35,754 nt of DNA from CAYVUV01 sp964455095 (lineage in GTDB: Bacteria; Desulfobacterota; Binatia; HRBIN30; CADEER01). The notes beneath the pieces were generated by a model. The model was not told where the DNA came from. It made no database searches and worked only from the letters and a program-made list of their open reading frames with translations. Shown here one piece after another: positions 10,582-17,818 of this stretch. Positions within the stretch are counted from its first letter, which is position 1, and each line of letters opens with the position of its first letter. The translations under genes and the position numbers were made by a program. The stretch is taken from the NCBI GenBank assembly GCA_964455095.1, contig CAYVUV010000248.1, forward strand, positions 1-35,754. The letters run 5' to 3'.

Positions 10582-11097
10582 TCAATCCTTCGCGCGCAGC
10601 AATTCCGCGTACGACGCGCGCAGCAGCGCGCGGCCATCGACCCCGAGCGCGCGCGTCAGGAACTCCACCTGCTGGCGGCAGCGCGCGTCGTCGTGCGTTG
10701 CATCGACCACCGCCTCCAGTTCGAGGAAGGTGCCCAGGTCCTCGACGCGGTCGAGGTGGATGCGGACATTGTCCCACAACAAGATCTCGCGCCGCTTGTG
10801 TACGACGACCAGCGGCTCGCTTTTGGGCACCAGGCACACGCCGGCTTCCTGGTCGCGCACCGGCGTGACCGTGTAGTCGCTGGCGCGCGCGCCCTCGGTT
10901 TCCGGGCGGTCGTATGTGATCAGCTCGGCGCGCGCGCCGGCGATCGTGCGCAGCTTCACCCGCCGGCCGCCGTCGAGCGCGTAATAGCGATCGGTTTGCT
11001 CTTCGAACGCGAGCGGTTGCGCGCCGCAGGCAAGCGCCGCGGCGCGCACGGCGTCGAGGTCCGCAACGCGCACCTTGATCTCGATGTTGCGCGGCAT
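10582..11097 (-). CDS. CYTH-domain protein (class IV adenylate cyclase/triphosphatase-like)
   Basis: The 171-residue protein begins MPRNIEIKVRV, the typical CYTH start with acidic and basic residues (Glu6, Lys8) that line the triphosphate tunnel. Further signature strands are DRYYALDGGRRVKLRT, AELITYDRPE, VVVHKRREILLW and VRIHLDRVEDLGTFLELEAV. CYTH proteins hydrolyse or cyclise triphosphates: class IV adenylate cyclases, inorganic triphosphatases and thiamine triphosphatases share this fold. This one groups by its start with the class IV cyclase-like branch, but the substrate cannot be read from sequence. It lies 14 bases after the sulfotransferase gene on the same strand and may share its transcript. 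Confidence 0.85.
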   Translation of the reverse strand: MPRNIEIKVRVADLDAVRAAALACGAQPLAFEEQTDRYYALDGGRRVKLRTIAGARAELITYDRPETEGARASDYTVTPVRDQEAGVCLVPKSEPLVVVHKRREILLWDNVRIHLDRVEDLGTFLELEAVVDATHDDARCRQQVEFLTRALGVDGRALLRASYAELLRAKD

Positions 11098-11111
11098 CGG
11101 CGCCTACCCGA

Positions 11112-11714
11112 TCACTTGAGGTGCGCGGCGAGGAACTCGTCCTTGGTGTTGGTGCGCGGGAACGGCTCGTCGGGCACCGGCACGCCGAGCGCGGCGCACA
11201 GCGGCGCCCAGCCATCGCCGGCGCGCCATTCGAGCAGACGGCGGGCGGGCACCGCCGCCCGCACGCGCGCGTTGTGGCGCTCGAGCTCGGCCATGCACGC
11301 GGCCGGATCATCGAGCGCGGTGGTGAAGCGCGCGGCAAAGAGCGCGTCGACCATGTCGCGCCACGGGCCCGGCGGCTGGCGCGCGATGGCGGGGAAGATC
11401 GTCTGGCTGGCACTCTCCCACCAGGACTGCGGATCGCGCACCGAGAGCAACACCAACGCATCGGGGAAGGCCGCGCTCACCTCGGGCCAGAAGGCGGCGA
11501 CCGGCCAATCGACCGCGGCGCGATAACCGTCGAACAGCGCCGGCCAATCGGGCATCTCGCCGCGCGCGGCCGCGGTCCACAACGGCACGTGTTGCGGGTG
11601 CGTAAACACCTCGGCCATGTGATAGCAGGGCCCGCCGAGCAGACGCTCGAGCGCCAGCTTGAGCGACATCGTCCCGGTCCGGCCGAGCCCGGCTCCCACC
11701 ACGCGCAGCGTCAT
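11112..11714 (-). CDS. Sulfotransferase-family protein
   Basis: The product has 200 residues. The start has the P-loop-like PAPS-binding motif GAGLGRTGTMSLKLALERL (residues 7-25). The second PAPS motif is at LLSVRDPQSWWES, about residue 89. These mark the short sulfotransferase family (Sulfotransfer_4 type) found in many bacteria and eukaryotes. The expected reaction is transfer of sulfate from PAPS to an unknown acceptor, although many family members are untested. The ATG at 11712-11714 has AAGGGGA a few bases upstream. The promoter TTGCGC-17-TATCGA lies at 11738-11766. It is divergent from the aldo/keto reductase. Confidence 0.82.
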   Translation of the reverse strand: MTLRVVGAGLGRTGTMSLKLALERLLGGPCYHMAEVFTHPQHVPLWTAAARGEMPDWPALFDGYRAAVDWPVAAFWPEVSAAFPDALVLLSVRDPQSWWESASQTIFPAIARQPPGPWRDMVDALFAARFTTALDDPAACMAELERHNARVRAAVPARRLLEWRAGDGWAPLCAALGVPVPDEPFPRTNTKDEFLAAHLK

Positions 11715-11737
11715 GCGATCATCCCCTTCTCGGTGGC

Positions 11738-11766
11738 TCGATACTCGGCGCGTGCGCGCGGCGCAA
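11738..11766 (-). promoter_or_regulatory. Putative promoter of the sulfotransferase/CYTH unit
   Basis: On the minus strand TTGCGC (11761-11766) and TATCGA (11738-11743) are separated by 17 bases. The expected leader is about 17 bases and contains the AAGGGGA ribosome site. Confidence 0.4.
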
Positions 11767-11801
11767 GGTCGCGCCGATCCTCTTTTCAGGACGGCCCTGC
11801 T

Positions 11802-12803
11802 ATGAACGAGGGCATGCAAACGCGACAGCTGGGAAAGAACGGGCCGCGCGTTTCCGCCCTCGGGCTCGGCTGTATGGGCATGTCCGAGTTCTACGGCGCG
11901 GGCGACGACGCGGAATCCATCGCCACCATCCATCGGGCGCTCGACCTCGGGTGCACGTTCCTGGACACGGCGGACATGTACGGCCCGTTCCGCAACGAGG
12001 AGCTGGTCGGCCGCGCCATCAAGGGGCGCCGCGACGCGGTCGTCGTGGCGACCAAGTTCGGCATCGTGCGCGACCCGACGAACAACATGGTGCGCGCCAT
12101 CGACGGCAAGCCGGAGTACGTCGGCCAGGCCTGCGAGGCGAGCTTGAAGCGGCTCGGCGTCGACGCGATCGATCTCTACTATCAGCACCGCGTCGACCTG
12201 ACGACGCCGATCGAGGACACGGTCGGTGCGATGGCCGAGCTGGTCCGCGCCGGCAAGGTGCGCCACCTCGGCTTGTCCGAAGCCGGCCCCGAGACGCTGC
12301 GCCGCGCCAGCGCCGTGCACCCGATCGCCGCGCTGCAGAGCGAGTACTCGCTGTGGAGCCGCGACCCGGAAGACGGCGTGCTGGCGACCTGCCGCGAGCT
12401 CGGCATCGGCTTCGTCGCCTACAGCCCGCTCGGGCGCGGTTTTCTCACCGGCCAGATCACGCGTTTCGACGATCTCGCCGCCGACGACTACCGCCGCATG
12501 TCGCCGCGCTTTCAGGGCGAGAACTTCGCCAAGAACCTCGCCCTCGTCGAGCGCATCAACGCGCTGGCGGCGGCCAAAGGCTGCACGCCTTCGCAGCTCG
12601 CCCTGGCCTGGGTGCTGGCGCAAGGCGACGACATCGTGCCGATTCCCGGCACCAAACGCCGCAAGTACCTGGAGGAGAACGTCGCTGCGCTCGACGTGAA
12701 TCTCAGCCCGGCGGAGCTGGCCCAGATCGACGCCATCGCCCCCAAGGGTGCGGCCGCGGGCCTGCGCTACCCCGAGGCGATGATGCGCTTCGTCAACGCG
12801 TAA
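11802..12803 (+). CDS. Aldo/keto reductase (AKR13-like)
   Basis: The 333-residue NADPH-type aldo/keto reductase has the canonical opening LGKNGPRVSALGLGCMGMSE and the full catalytic tetrad: Asp55 and Tyr60 in TADMYG, Lys85 in ATKFG and His129 in YYQHRVD. The cofactor-binding end is IPGTKRRKYLEENVAAL. It reduces aldehydes or ketones of unknown identity. Length and motifs fit the YajO/AKR13 type. ATG 11802 is taken as the start; a second ATG at 11814 gives the family's more usual MQTRQLG start and cannot be excluded. An intergenic CGAAG-type repeat follows the gene. Confidence 0.9.
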   Translation: MNEGMQTRQLGKNGPRVSALGLGCMGMSEFYGAGDDAESIATIHRALDLGCTFLDTADMYGPFRNEELVGRAIKGRRDAVVVATKFGIVRDPTNNMVRAIDGKPEYVGQACEASLKRLGVDAIDLYYQHRVDLTTPIEDTVGAMAELVRAGKVRHLGLSEAGPETLRRASAVHPIAALQSEYSLWSRDPEDGVLATCRELGIGFVAYSPLGRGFLTGQITRFDDLAADDYRRMSPRFQGENFAKNLALVERINALAAAKGCTPSQLALAWVLAQGDDIVPIPGTKRRKYLEENVAALDVNLSPAELAQIDAIAPKGAAAGLRYPEAMMRFVNA

Positions 12804-12832
12804 TCAGCGCAAGCCAGTGCAACGCTCCGGAT

Positions 12833-12871
12833 GGTTCACACGAAGGCGCGAAGACGCGAAGTCGGAGCGCC
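12833..12871. repeat. Intergenic CGCGAAG repeat, copy 1
   Basis: About 39 bases beginning GGTTCACACGAAGGCGCGAAG and continuing through GACGCGAAGTCGGAG. It is nearly identical to the copy at 22062-22100 and related to the one at 17335-17362. All copies lie between genes and read in the plus direction. Inside each is a short tandem array of the unit CGCGAAG. Confidence 0.8.
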
Positions 12872-12924
12872 CATTCACGTGCATCGTAGCTGCTGGCACC
12901 GGGGTCCGACCAACGTAACACGCC

Positions 12925-13743
12925 TCAGGACGGTTCTCCTCCCCTCGCCCGGCGTGCGAGCAAGCGTTCCACGTAAGCGACCGCGGCGGCGCGCGACTCC
13001 GGATCGGAGGCGACGCCGAGGAGCGCGTCGCCGTCGGAGAATCCGCCCACACTGGCGCCCATGGCGCGCGCGACGGAGTTGACGTGCTCCTTGGTGATCG
13101 CGACCGGAACGGGCGGCTTGTCGATCACCTCACACGCCAGCGCCTCCGCCTCGGCCGCAAGCCGTTCGAGGGGAACCACGCGGTTCACCAGCCCCGCCGC
13201 CTTGGCCTCGGCGGCGGTGAAGCGCCGGCACGTCATCACGAGCTCCTTGGTCAGCGCCGGCCCGATCTCGCGCACCAGGCGAGGGATGCCGCCCCACGCG
13301 AGAGGAATCCCGAGCTCGATCTCGGGGATCGAGAAGACCGTCTCCTCGGCGACGACGCGCAGGTCGCACGCCGCCATGAGCACCAATCCCCCGCCGATGG
13401 CGTAGCCGTGCACTTGGGCGATCGTGACCGCGCGCATTTGCTCGATCGCGTCCGCCATGCGCAACCCGTACTGCCCGACCTCGCGGCGCACCGCCCACGC
13501 ATGTCCGGACTCGGGCGCCGCCGCCGCGATGGGCGGGTCCTGGAGGTCGGCGCCGGCGCAGAAGGCCCGCCCCGCTCCGCTCACGATCACGACGCGCACC
13601 TCCGGCTGGCGATCGAACCAGCGCGCTGCCTCCGCCAGCTCCTGCAGCGCCGTTGCACCGAGCGCGTTGAGGCGCTCCGGCCGGTTGAGCGTCAGCTTCC
13701 CGAGCGCCCCCTCACACGTGACGCGAATGGTCTCGAAGTCCAT
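12925..13743 (-). CDS. Enoyl-CoA hydratase/isomerase-family protein lacking one catalytic Glu
   Basis: The 272-residue crotonase-fold protein has both oxyanion-hole segments, AFCAGADL (residues 60-67) and VHGYAIGGG (111-119). Of the two glutamates that add water in classical enoyl-CoA hydratase, the one in PEIELGI (Glu141) is present. The one expected two residues after GGG is Val121 (GGGLVL). Family knowledge suggests such proteins are isomerases, hydrolases or other acyl-CoA enzymes rather than standard hydratases. The ATG at 13741-13743 is preceded by GGGAGG. It stands alone between convergent and divergent neighbours, so the pathway is unknown. Confidence 0.88.
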   Translation of the reverse strand: MDFETIRVTCEGALGKLTLNRPERLNALGATALQELAEAARWFDRQPEVRVVIVSGAGRAFCAGADLQDPPIAAAAPESGHAWAVRREVGQYGLRMADAIEQMRAVTIAQVHGYAIGGGLVLMAACDLRVVAEETVFSIPEIELGIPLAWGGIPRLVREIGPALTKELVMTCRRFTAAEAKAAGLVNRVVPLERLAAEAEALACEVIDKPPVPVAITKEHVNSVARAMGASVGGFSDGDALLGVASDPESRAAAVAYVERLLARRARGGEPS

Positions 13744-14140
13744 GGCCTCCCTCGCTTTCCAGAGAATTCAGATCGCGCATCGTAGCGCCGCCCGCGAGTG
13801 CAGGGCCAGAGATAGCCGTCGCACCGGCGCAGGTCTGCGCGCGGAGATACGCCCGCGGCTGTGCACGGAAACCCCTTTCATCACCGAGCGTGTCTCTCCC
13901 GGCGGGGTCGGAATCGCTATCGGCATCGGAATCGATTCCTGTCCCAGGGATTCCGCCGTTCCTAGCGGATCGCATCGACACAGGCCGCAATTCATTTCGT
14001 TGCCCTCGATCCCGATACCGATTCCGACCCCGACTCCGACCAGAGCGCCGTGCAACGGTGACTTTGTGTGCAAAGCCCCCAACCGCCGCCCATCGATCTG
14101 TGCGACGCGAGTGGTAGAACCGCATCGGGAGGGGACCGAC
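13744..14140. other. 397-base intergenic region between divergent genes
   Basis: No convincing gene is seen here. The region holds the start-side sequences of the divergent crotonase and SDR genes and a palindromic element (13904-14031, listed separately). The short open frames across it are products of the six-base repeat pattern and have no ribosome sites or family resemblance. Confidence 0.6.
13904..14031. repeat. Long inverted repeat built from TCGGNN-type hexamers
   Basis: Arm 13904-13928 and arm 14007-14031 are inverted copies, 23 of 25 bases matching, separated by 78 bases. Each arm is a degenerate run of six-base units (TCGGAA, TCGCTA, TCGGCA). The spacer contains the smaller palindrome GGAATCGATTCC (13928-13939) and further GGATTCC pieces, so the whole region could fold. 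It looks like a small non-coding mobile or structural element in front of the SDR gene. Confidence 0.8.
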
Positions 14141-14938
14141 ATGAGCAAACGGCTCGCAGGCAAAGCAGCGATCGTCGTCGGGGCGGGCTCGACGCCGGGC
14201 GAAACCATGGGCAACGGCCGCGCCACCGCCATCGTGTTCGCGCGCGAAGGCGCGGCGGTCCTGTTGGTCGATCGCGATGGCGATTCGGCGCAGGAAACCC
14301 AACAGCTGATCGAAGCCGAGCAGGGGGTCTCCTCCGTCTGCGTCGCCGACGTCGTGCGCGGCGAGGATTGCCGGCGCATGGCGGCGCAATGCGTCGAGAC
14401 ATACGACCGCATCGACATCCTCCACAACAACGTCGGCATCGGCACGCTGGGCGGGCCGGTCGAGCTCAGCGAGGCGGAATGGGACCGCGTCGTCGACACC
14501 AACCTCAAGTCGATGTTCCTCCCCTGCAAGCACGTGTTGCCGCACATGGAGCAGCAGAAGAGCGGCGCGATCATCAACGTCTCGTCGATGGCGGCGGTGC
14601 GCTTCGCCCCGTTCCCGATGCTGCCGTACAGCGCCTCGAAGGCCGGGGTCAACGCGCTGACGCGCTCGGTCGCCATGCAGTACGCGGCGCGCGGCATCCG
14701 GGTGAACGCGATCATGCCCGGTCTCATTCGCACCCCGATGGCCATCGAGGGCATCGTCTCGGCGCTCGGCATCGACAAGCAGAAGCTCATCCAGGCGCGC
14801 GACGCCGCCGTGCCCATGCAACACATGGGCGAGGCCTGGGACGTCGCCTACGCGGCGCTCTTCCTCGCCTCGGAGGAAGCGAAGTACATCACCGGCGTCG
14901 TCCTGCCCGTCGACGGCGGGCTGTCGTGCAAGGGCTAG
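14141..14938 (+). CDS. Short-chain dehydrogenase/reductase (SDR)
   Basis: The 265-residue product is a classical SDR oxidoreductase. The cofactor loop is VVGAGSTPGETMGNGRATA (residues 12-30), a longer loop than the usual TGxxxGIG. The NNVG motif is at 96-99. The catalytic set is the Ser pair at 148-149 (NVSS), Tyr163 and Lys167 (YSASK), and the end is LPVDGGLSCKG. Asp at the end of strand 2 (LLVDRD) suggests NAD(H) preference. ATG 14141 has GGGAGGGG at 14127-14134. Substrate is unknown. It converges on the APH-type kinase gene with only 15 bases between the stops. Confidence 0.92.
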   Translation: MSKRLAGKAAIVVGAGSTPGETMGNGRATAIVFAREGAAVLLVDRDGDSAQETQQLIEAEQGVSSVCVADVVRGEDCRRMAAQCVETYDRIDILHNNVGIGTLGGPVELSEAEWDRVVDTNLKSMFLPCKHVLPHMEQQKSGAIINVSSMAAVRFAPFPMLPYSASKAGVNALTRSVAMQYAARGIRVNAIMPGLIRTPMAIEGIVSALGIDKQKLIQARDAAVPMQHMGEAWDVAYAALFLASEEAKYITGVVLPVDGGLSCKG

Positions 14939-14953
14939 CGCGGGCCGATCGGA

Positions 14954-15958
14954 TTACGGGTCCAGGAGCTGGCGTCCGAGCGCCGTCGTCCAGGTCACGA
15001 CCGGCTCGATGAATGCCGTGGCCCACGGCGAGTTGCGCCGCACGTGAAGCCAGCCGAGGGCGTAGAAGCAACGCAGCAGGAGGAACGTCGGCAGCTCGGC
15101 GAGATCGGCGTCCGACAGCTGGCGCTGGCTGCGATACCCGGCGAGCCAGTTGGCCAGCAGCGGCTCGTACAGATCCGACCCGCAGTAGGCGAGCAGCGCC
15201 GAGGCGGGGTCGTACAGGTACCAGCCGAATCCGGCGTCGTCGAAGTCGATCAGTCGAACTCCATCGGCGGCGATGAGCAGGTTGTCGGGCATGAGGTCGG
15301 AGTGGATGAGGCCGTAGCGTTCCCGATCCTTGCCCCAGCGCCCGAGGCGCTCGCGCAGCGCGTCGCGACAGGCGAGCACCAGGGCGCGCTGCTCGGCGGA
15401 CAGCGCCCAGTTGTCCCAGGCGGGGCCGACGGTCGGATGCACGCCGGCGAGCAAAGTCGTCTCGTCCCAGCGTTGGCGCACGAAGCCGGCTGGCAGCGGC
15501 CAGCGGCTGGCGTGGTTGTGGCAGCGCGCGTGCAGATCGCCGAGGATGCGAAAGCACGCGACGACCTCGTCGTCGCCCGGCTGGCGTCCCTCGATCCATT
15601 CGAGCAGATCGACCAGACGCGACTCGCCCGCACCGGGGATCGCCGCGCAGACGACCCGTGCGCCGTCGCGCGCCGGGATGACCGCGGGCGTGCGCACGCC
15701 GGCCGCGGCCAGCGCCCGCATCCATTCGAGCTCGGACTCGATCGACGCTTGATCCTGGTAGTCGGGCACGTGCACGCGCAGCGCGCCGAGCTTGCGCCCG
15801 CCGGGCTCGACGACCGCGAAGACCGTGTTCTCGCGGTGTTTGAGGACGTCGAGCGCGACGCCGGCGGGAACGTCGTAGCGCGCCAGCGCCGCGCGCGCCG
15901 CGCGGGTGGCCAGCTCGATCTGCTCCTCGACCGGCATGTCCAAGAAGCGCATGGTCAT
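14954..15958 (-). CDS. APH-type small-molecule kinase
   Basis: This 334-residue aminoglycoside-phosphotransferase-fold kinase has the catalytic loop HSDLMPDN (His219, Asp221, Asn226) and the metal motif DFDD (238-241), followed by YDPASALL. Family members phosphorylate hydroxyl groups of small molecules such as choline, homoserine, hydroxylysine, ethanolamine or antibiotics. It is divergent from a class III PLP enzyme, 108 bases away, which suggests a shared substrate rather than drug resistance. A -10-like GCTAGAG sits just upstream of the ATG (15956-15958), and a second ATG two codons later is possible. Confidence 0.85.
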   Translation of the reverse strand: MTMRFLDMPVEEQIELATRAARAALARYDVPAGVALDVLKHRENTVFAVVEPGGRKLGALRVHVPDYQDQASIESELEWMRALAAAGVRTPAVIPARDGARVVCAAIPGAGESRLVDLLEWIEGRQPGDDEVVACFRILGDLHARCHNHASRWPLPAGFVRQRWDETTLLAGVHPTVGPAWDNWALSAEQRALVLACRDALRERLGRWGKDRERYGLIHSDLMPDNLLIAADGVRLIDFDDAGFGWYLYDPASALLAYCGSDLYEPLLANWLAGYRSQRQLSDADLAELPTFLLLRCFYALGWLHVRRNSPWATAFIEPVVTWTTALGRQLLDP

Positions 15959-16002
15959 TTGCCTCTAGCACAGGTTCGCGCTGAGGGCGCCGGCACCGCG
16001 GC

Positions 16003-16030
16003 TTGACCGCGCTCCGGCAGGGCCCATAGT
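16003..16030 (+). promoter_or_regulatory. Putative promoter of the class III aminotransferase-like gene
   Basis: TTGACC (16003-16008) and CATAGT (16025-16030) are spaced by 16 bases. The start codon is 36 bases further on, with AGGAGGG at 16057-16063 as ribosome site. Confidence 0.45.
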
Positions 16031-16066
16031 GCAGGCGCACGGGCGCGCGTCGAAACAGGAGGGCCG

Positions 16067-17314
16067 ATGACGGAAGACAAGCGAGCGATCCTCGATCTCG
16101 CGGCGCGGCATGTCTGTCCGAACCGGGTGCAGATGCTGCAGGCGCTCGGCGTCGATCTGGTGATCGGCCGTCGCGACGGCTACCGGATCTGGGATCTCGA
16201 CGGCCGCGAGCTGCTCGACTTTCACTTGAACGGCGGCGTGTTCAACCTCGGCCACCGCAACCCGGAGGTGATCGCGGCACTCAAGGAAGCGCTCGAGGTG
16301 CTCGACATCGGCAACCACCACTTTCCGAGCCCGGCGCGCGCCGAGCTTGCCGCGGCCCTGGTGCGCACCGCGCCGGGCGATCTGCAGTACGCCGTGTTCG
16401 CGCCGAGCGGCGGCGAGGCGATCGAGATCGCCATCAAGAGCGCGCGCCATGCGACCAAACGGCGCACCGTCGTCTCCATTCAACACGGCTACCACGGTCA
16501 CACCGGCCTCGCCCTCGCCGCCGGCGACGAACGCGCCGCGGCGTTGTTCCTCTCGCAGGGGCCGGCGGGCGAGTTCGTCCACGTGCCGTTCAACGACCTC
16601 ACCGCGATGGAGGACGCGCTCAGCGCCGACGACGTCGCGGCCGTGGTGATCGAGACGATACCGGCGACGTCGGGCTTTCCGATGCCCGAAGCCGGGTACC
16701 TTCCCGCCGTCAAGGCGCTCTGCGCCCGCCGCGGCGCCGTCTACATCGCCGACGAGGTACAGACGGGGCTGGGCCGCACGGGCACGATGTGGGCGTGCGA
16801 GCGCTTCGGCGTCGAGCCGGACATCCTCGTCACCGGCAAGGGGCTGTCGGGCGGCGTCTACCCGATTGCCGCTGCGCTGCTCAGCCCGCGGGTTGCCGGC
16901 TGGCTGCACGAGGATGGCTGGGGACATGTCTCGACCTTCGGCGGCGCCGAGCTCGGCTGCCACGTCGCGCTGAAGGTGTTGGAGATCACGACGCGCCCCG
17001 CGGTGGTGCAGAACGTCGCCGCCGTGGCGGAGCGGCTGGGCGCCGGCCTCGAGGCGATCCGCCGGCGGCATGCCGATTGGTTCGTCGAGATCCGGCGATG
17101 CGGCGTGGTGATGGGCCTGCGCTTCGCCGACCAGCGCGGCGCCATGCTGATGACGAAGTGCCTGTACGAAGCGGGGATCTGGGCGATGTTCGCCGGCTTC
17201 GACCCGAGCGTCCTGCAGTTCAAGGCTGGCTTGCTCGCCGACGCGGCCTACTGCGACGAGGCGCTGACGCGTTTCGAAACCGGTATCGAGCGCTGTGTGG
17301 CGATGCGCGGCTGA
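16067..17314 (+). CDS. Class III PLP enzyme (aminotransferase or phospho-lyase type)
   Basis: The product has 415 residues. It shows the fold-type I, class III pattern: PSGGEAIEIAIK (residues 113-124) for the PLP phosphate, QHGYHGHTG (139-147), Asp229 in YIADEVQTGLGRTG and the Schiff-base Lys258 in VTGKGLSGG. It is shorter at the N-terminus than many omega-aminotransferases. Class III enzymes include transaminases, glutamate-1-semialdehyde mutases and the ethanolamine-phosphate and 5-phosphohydroxylysine phospho-lyases. The neighbouring divergent APH kinase makes a phospho-lyase plausible, since in known cases kinase and lyase act in turn or are fused. A plain aminotransferase remains possible. 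The start has a strong AGGAGGG site. Confidence 0.9.
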   Translation: MTEDKRAILDLAARHVCPNRVQMLQALGVDLVIGRRDGYRIWDLDGRELLDFHLNGGVFNLGHRNPEVIAALKEALEVLDIGNHHFPSPARAELAAALVRTAPGDLQYAVFAPSGGEAIEIAIKSARHATKRRTVVSIQHGYHGHTGLALAAGDERAAALFLSQGPAGEFVHVPFNDLTAMEDALSADDVAAVVIETIPATSGFPMPEAGYLPAVKALCARRGAVYIADEVQTGLGRTGTMWACERFGVEPDILVTGKGLSGGVYPIAAALLSPRVAGWLHEDGWGHVSTFGGAELGCHVALKVLEITTRPAVVQNVAAVAERLGAGLEAIRRRHADWFVEIRRCGVVMGLRFADQRGAMLMTKCLYEAGIWAMFAGFDPSVLQFKAGLLADAAYCDEALTRFETGIERCVAMRG

Positions 17315-17334
17315 CCTCGTTTCACGAAGCGGGC

Positions 17335-17362
17335 GCACCCGAAGTCGCGAAGACGCGAGAAG
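17335..17362. repeat. Intergenic CGCGAAG repeat, copy 2 (shorter and diverged)
   Basis: The stretch reads GCACCCGAAGTCGCGAAG followed by ACGCGAGAAG. It lies after the class III PLP enzyme gene and shares the core of the copies at 12833 and 22062. A degraded TTCACGAAG lead-in is visible at 17321-17329. Confidence 0.65.
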
Positions 17363-17485
17363 GGTTCCGCCGCCTGGGGATGGCGTGGTCAAGAATGCGA
17401 ATCCCCGCGAGGGAAGGCGTGCAATCTGCGCAATACCGTCAGGGCACCAACCTTGCTCTCGACCAATGGTGAGGAGGGTTGTGCG

Positions 17486-17818
17486 ATGAACCTGACCATC
17501 GGCATTGTCGGCGTCCTGGCAATTGGTGCGTTGTACGTCCTCATGCCCGTCTTTGCGCACGCCTACAGCCGTTTGCGCGGCAAGCGCGTGGTGCGATGCC
17601 CGGAGACCGCGCAGGCGACCGAAATTGCGCTCGACGCGGCGCACGGCGCGGCGGGGGTGTTGGTGGGGCGCTCAACGCTGCGGGTGCATGACTGCGAGTG
17701 CTGGAAGACGAGGCCGGACCTCCAGGGCTGCGACCAGGAGTGTCTGAAAGGCATCAGCGTCGAAGCCGCGCAGAGCCATGCCTTGTTGACTCCGCACGCG
17801 GCGCACGATGCGTCGTAG
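17486..17818 (+). CDS. Small Cys-containing membrane protein, unknown function
   Basis: The 110-residue protein has one membrane span (about residues 4-26, TIGIVGVLAIGALYVLMPVF). A soluble part follows with five cysteines: Cys38 in RCPET, Cys70 and Cys72 in DCECW, and Cys82 and Cys86 in CDQECL. Spacing of this kind suggests metal or cluster binding, or a redox role. I have seen similar small proteins in other delta-proteobacteria-like genomes but know no function. GAGGAGG at 17471-17477 supports the ATG at 17486. The last 11 bases overlap the start of the large glycine-rich gene, so the two are probably translated together. Confidence 0.75.
   Translation: MNLTIGIVGVLAIGALYVLMPVFAHAYSRLRGKRVVRCPETAQATEIALDAAHGAAGVLVGRSTLRVHDCECWKTRPDLQGCDQECLKGISVEAAQSHALLTPHAAHDAS

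Noticed and set aside
12804..12924. Terminator between the aldo/keto reductase and crotonase genes
   Set aside because: No stable hairpin could be identified by eye; only the CGCGAAG repeat is clear there.
14954..15958. Aminoglycoside resistance gene
   Set aside because: APH-fold kinases act on many metabolites; the divergent PLP enzyme and chromosomal context fit metabolism better, and no mobile-element signs are present.
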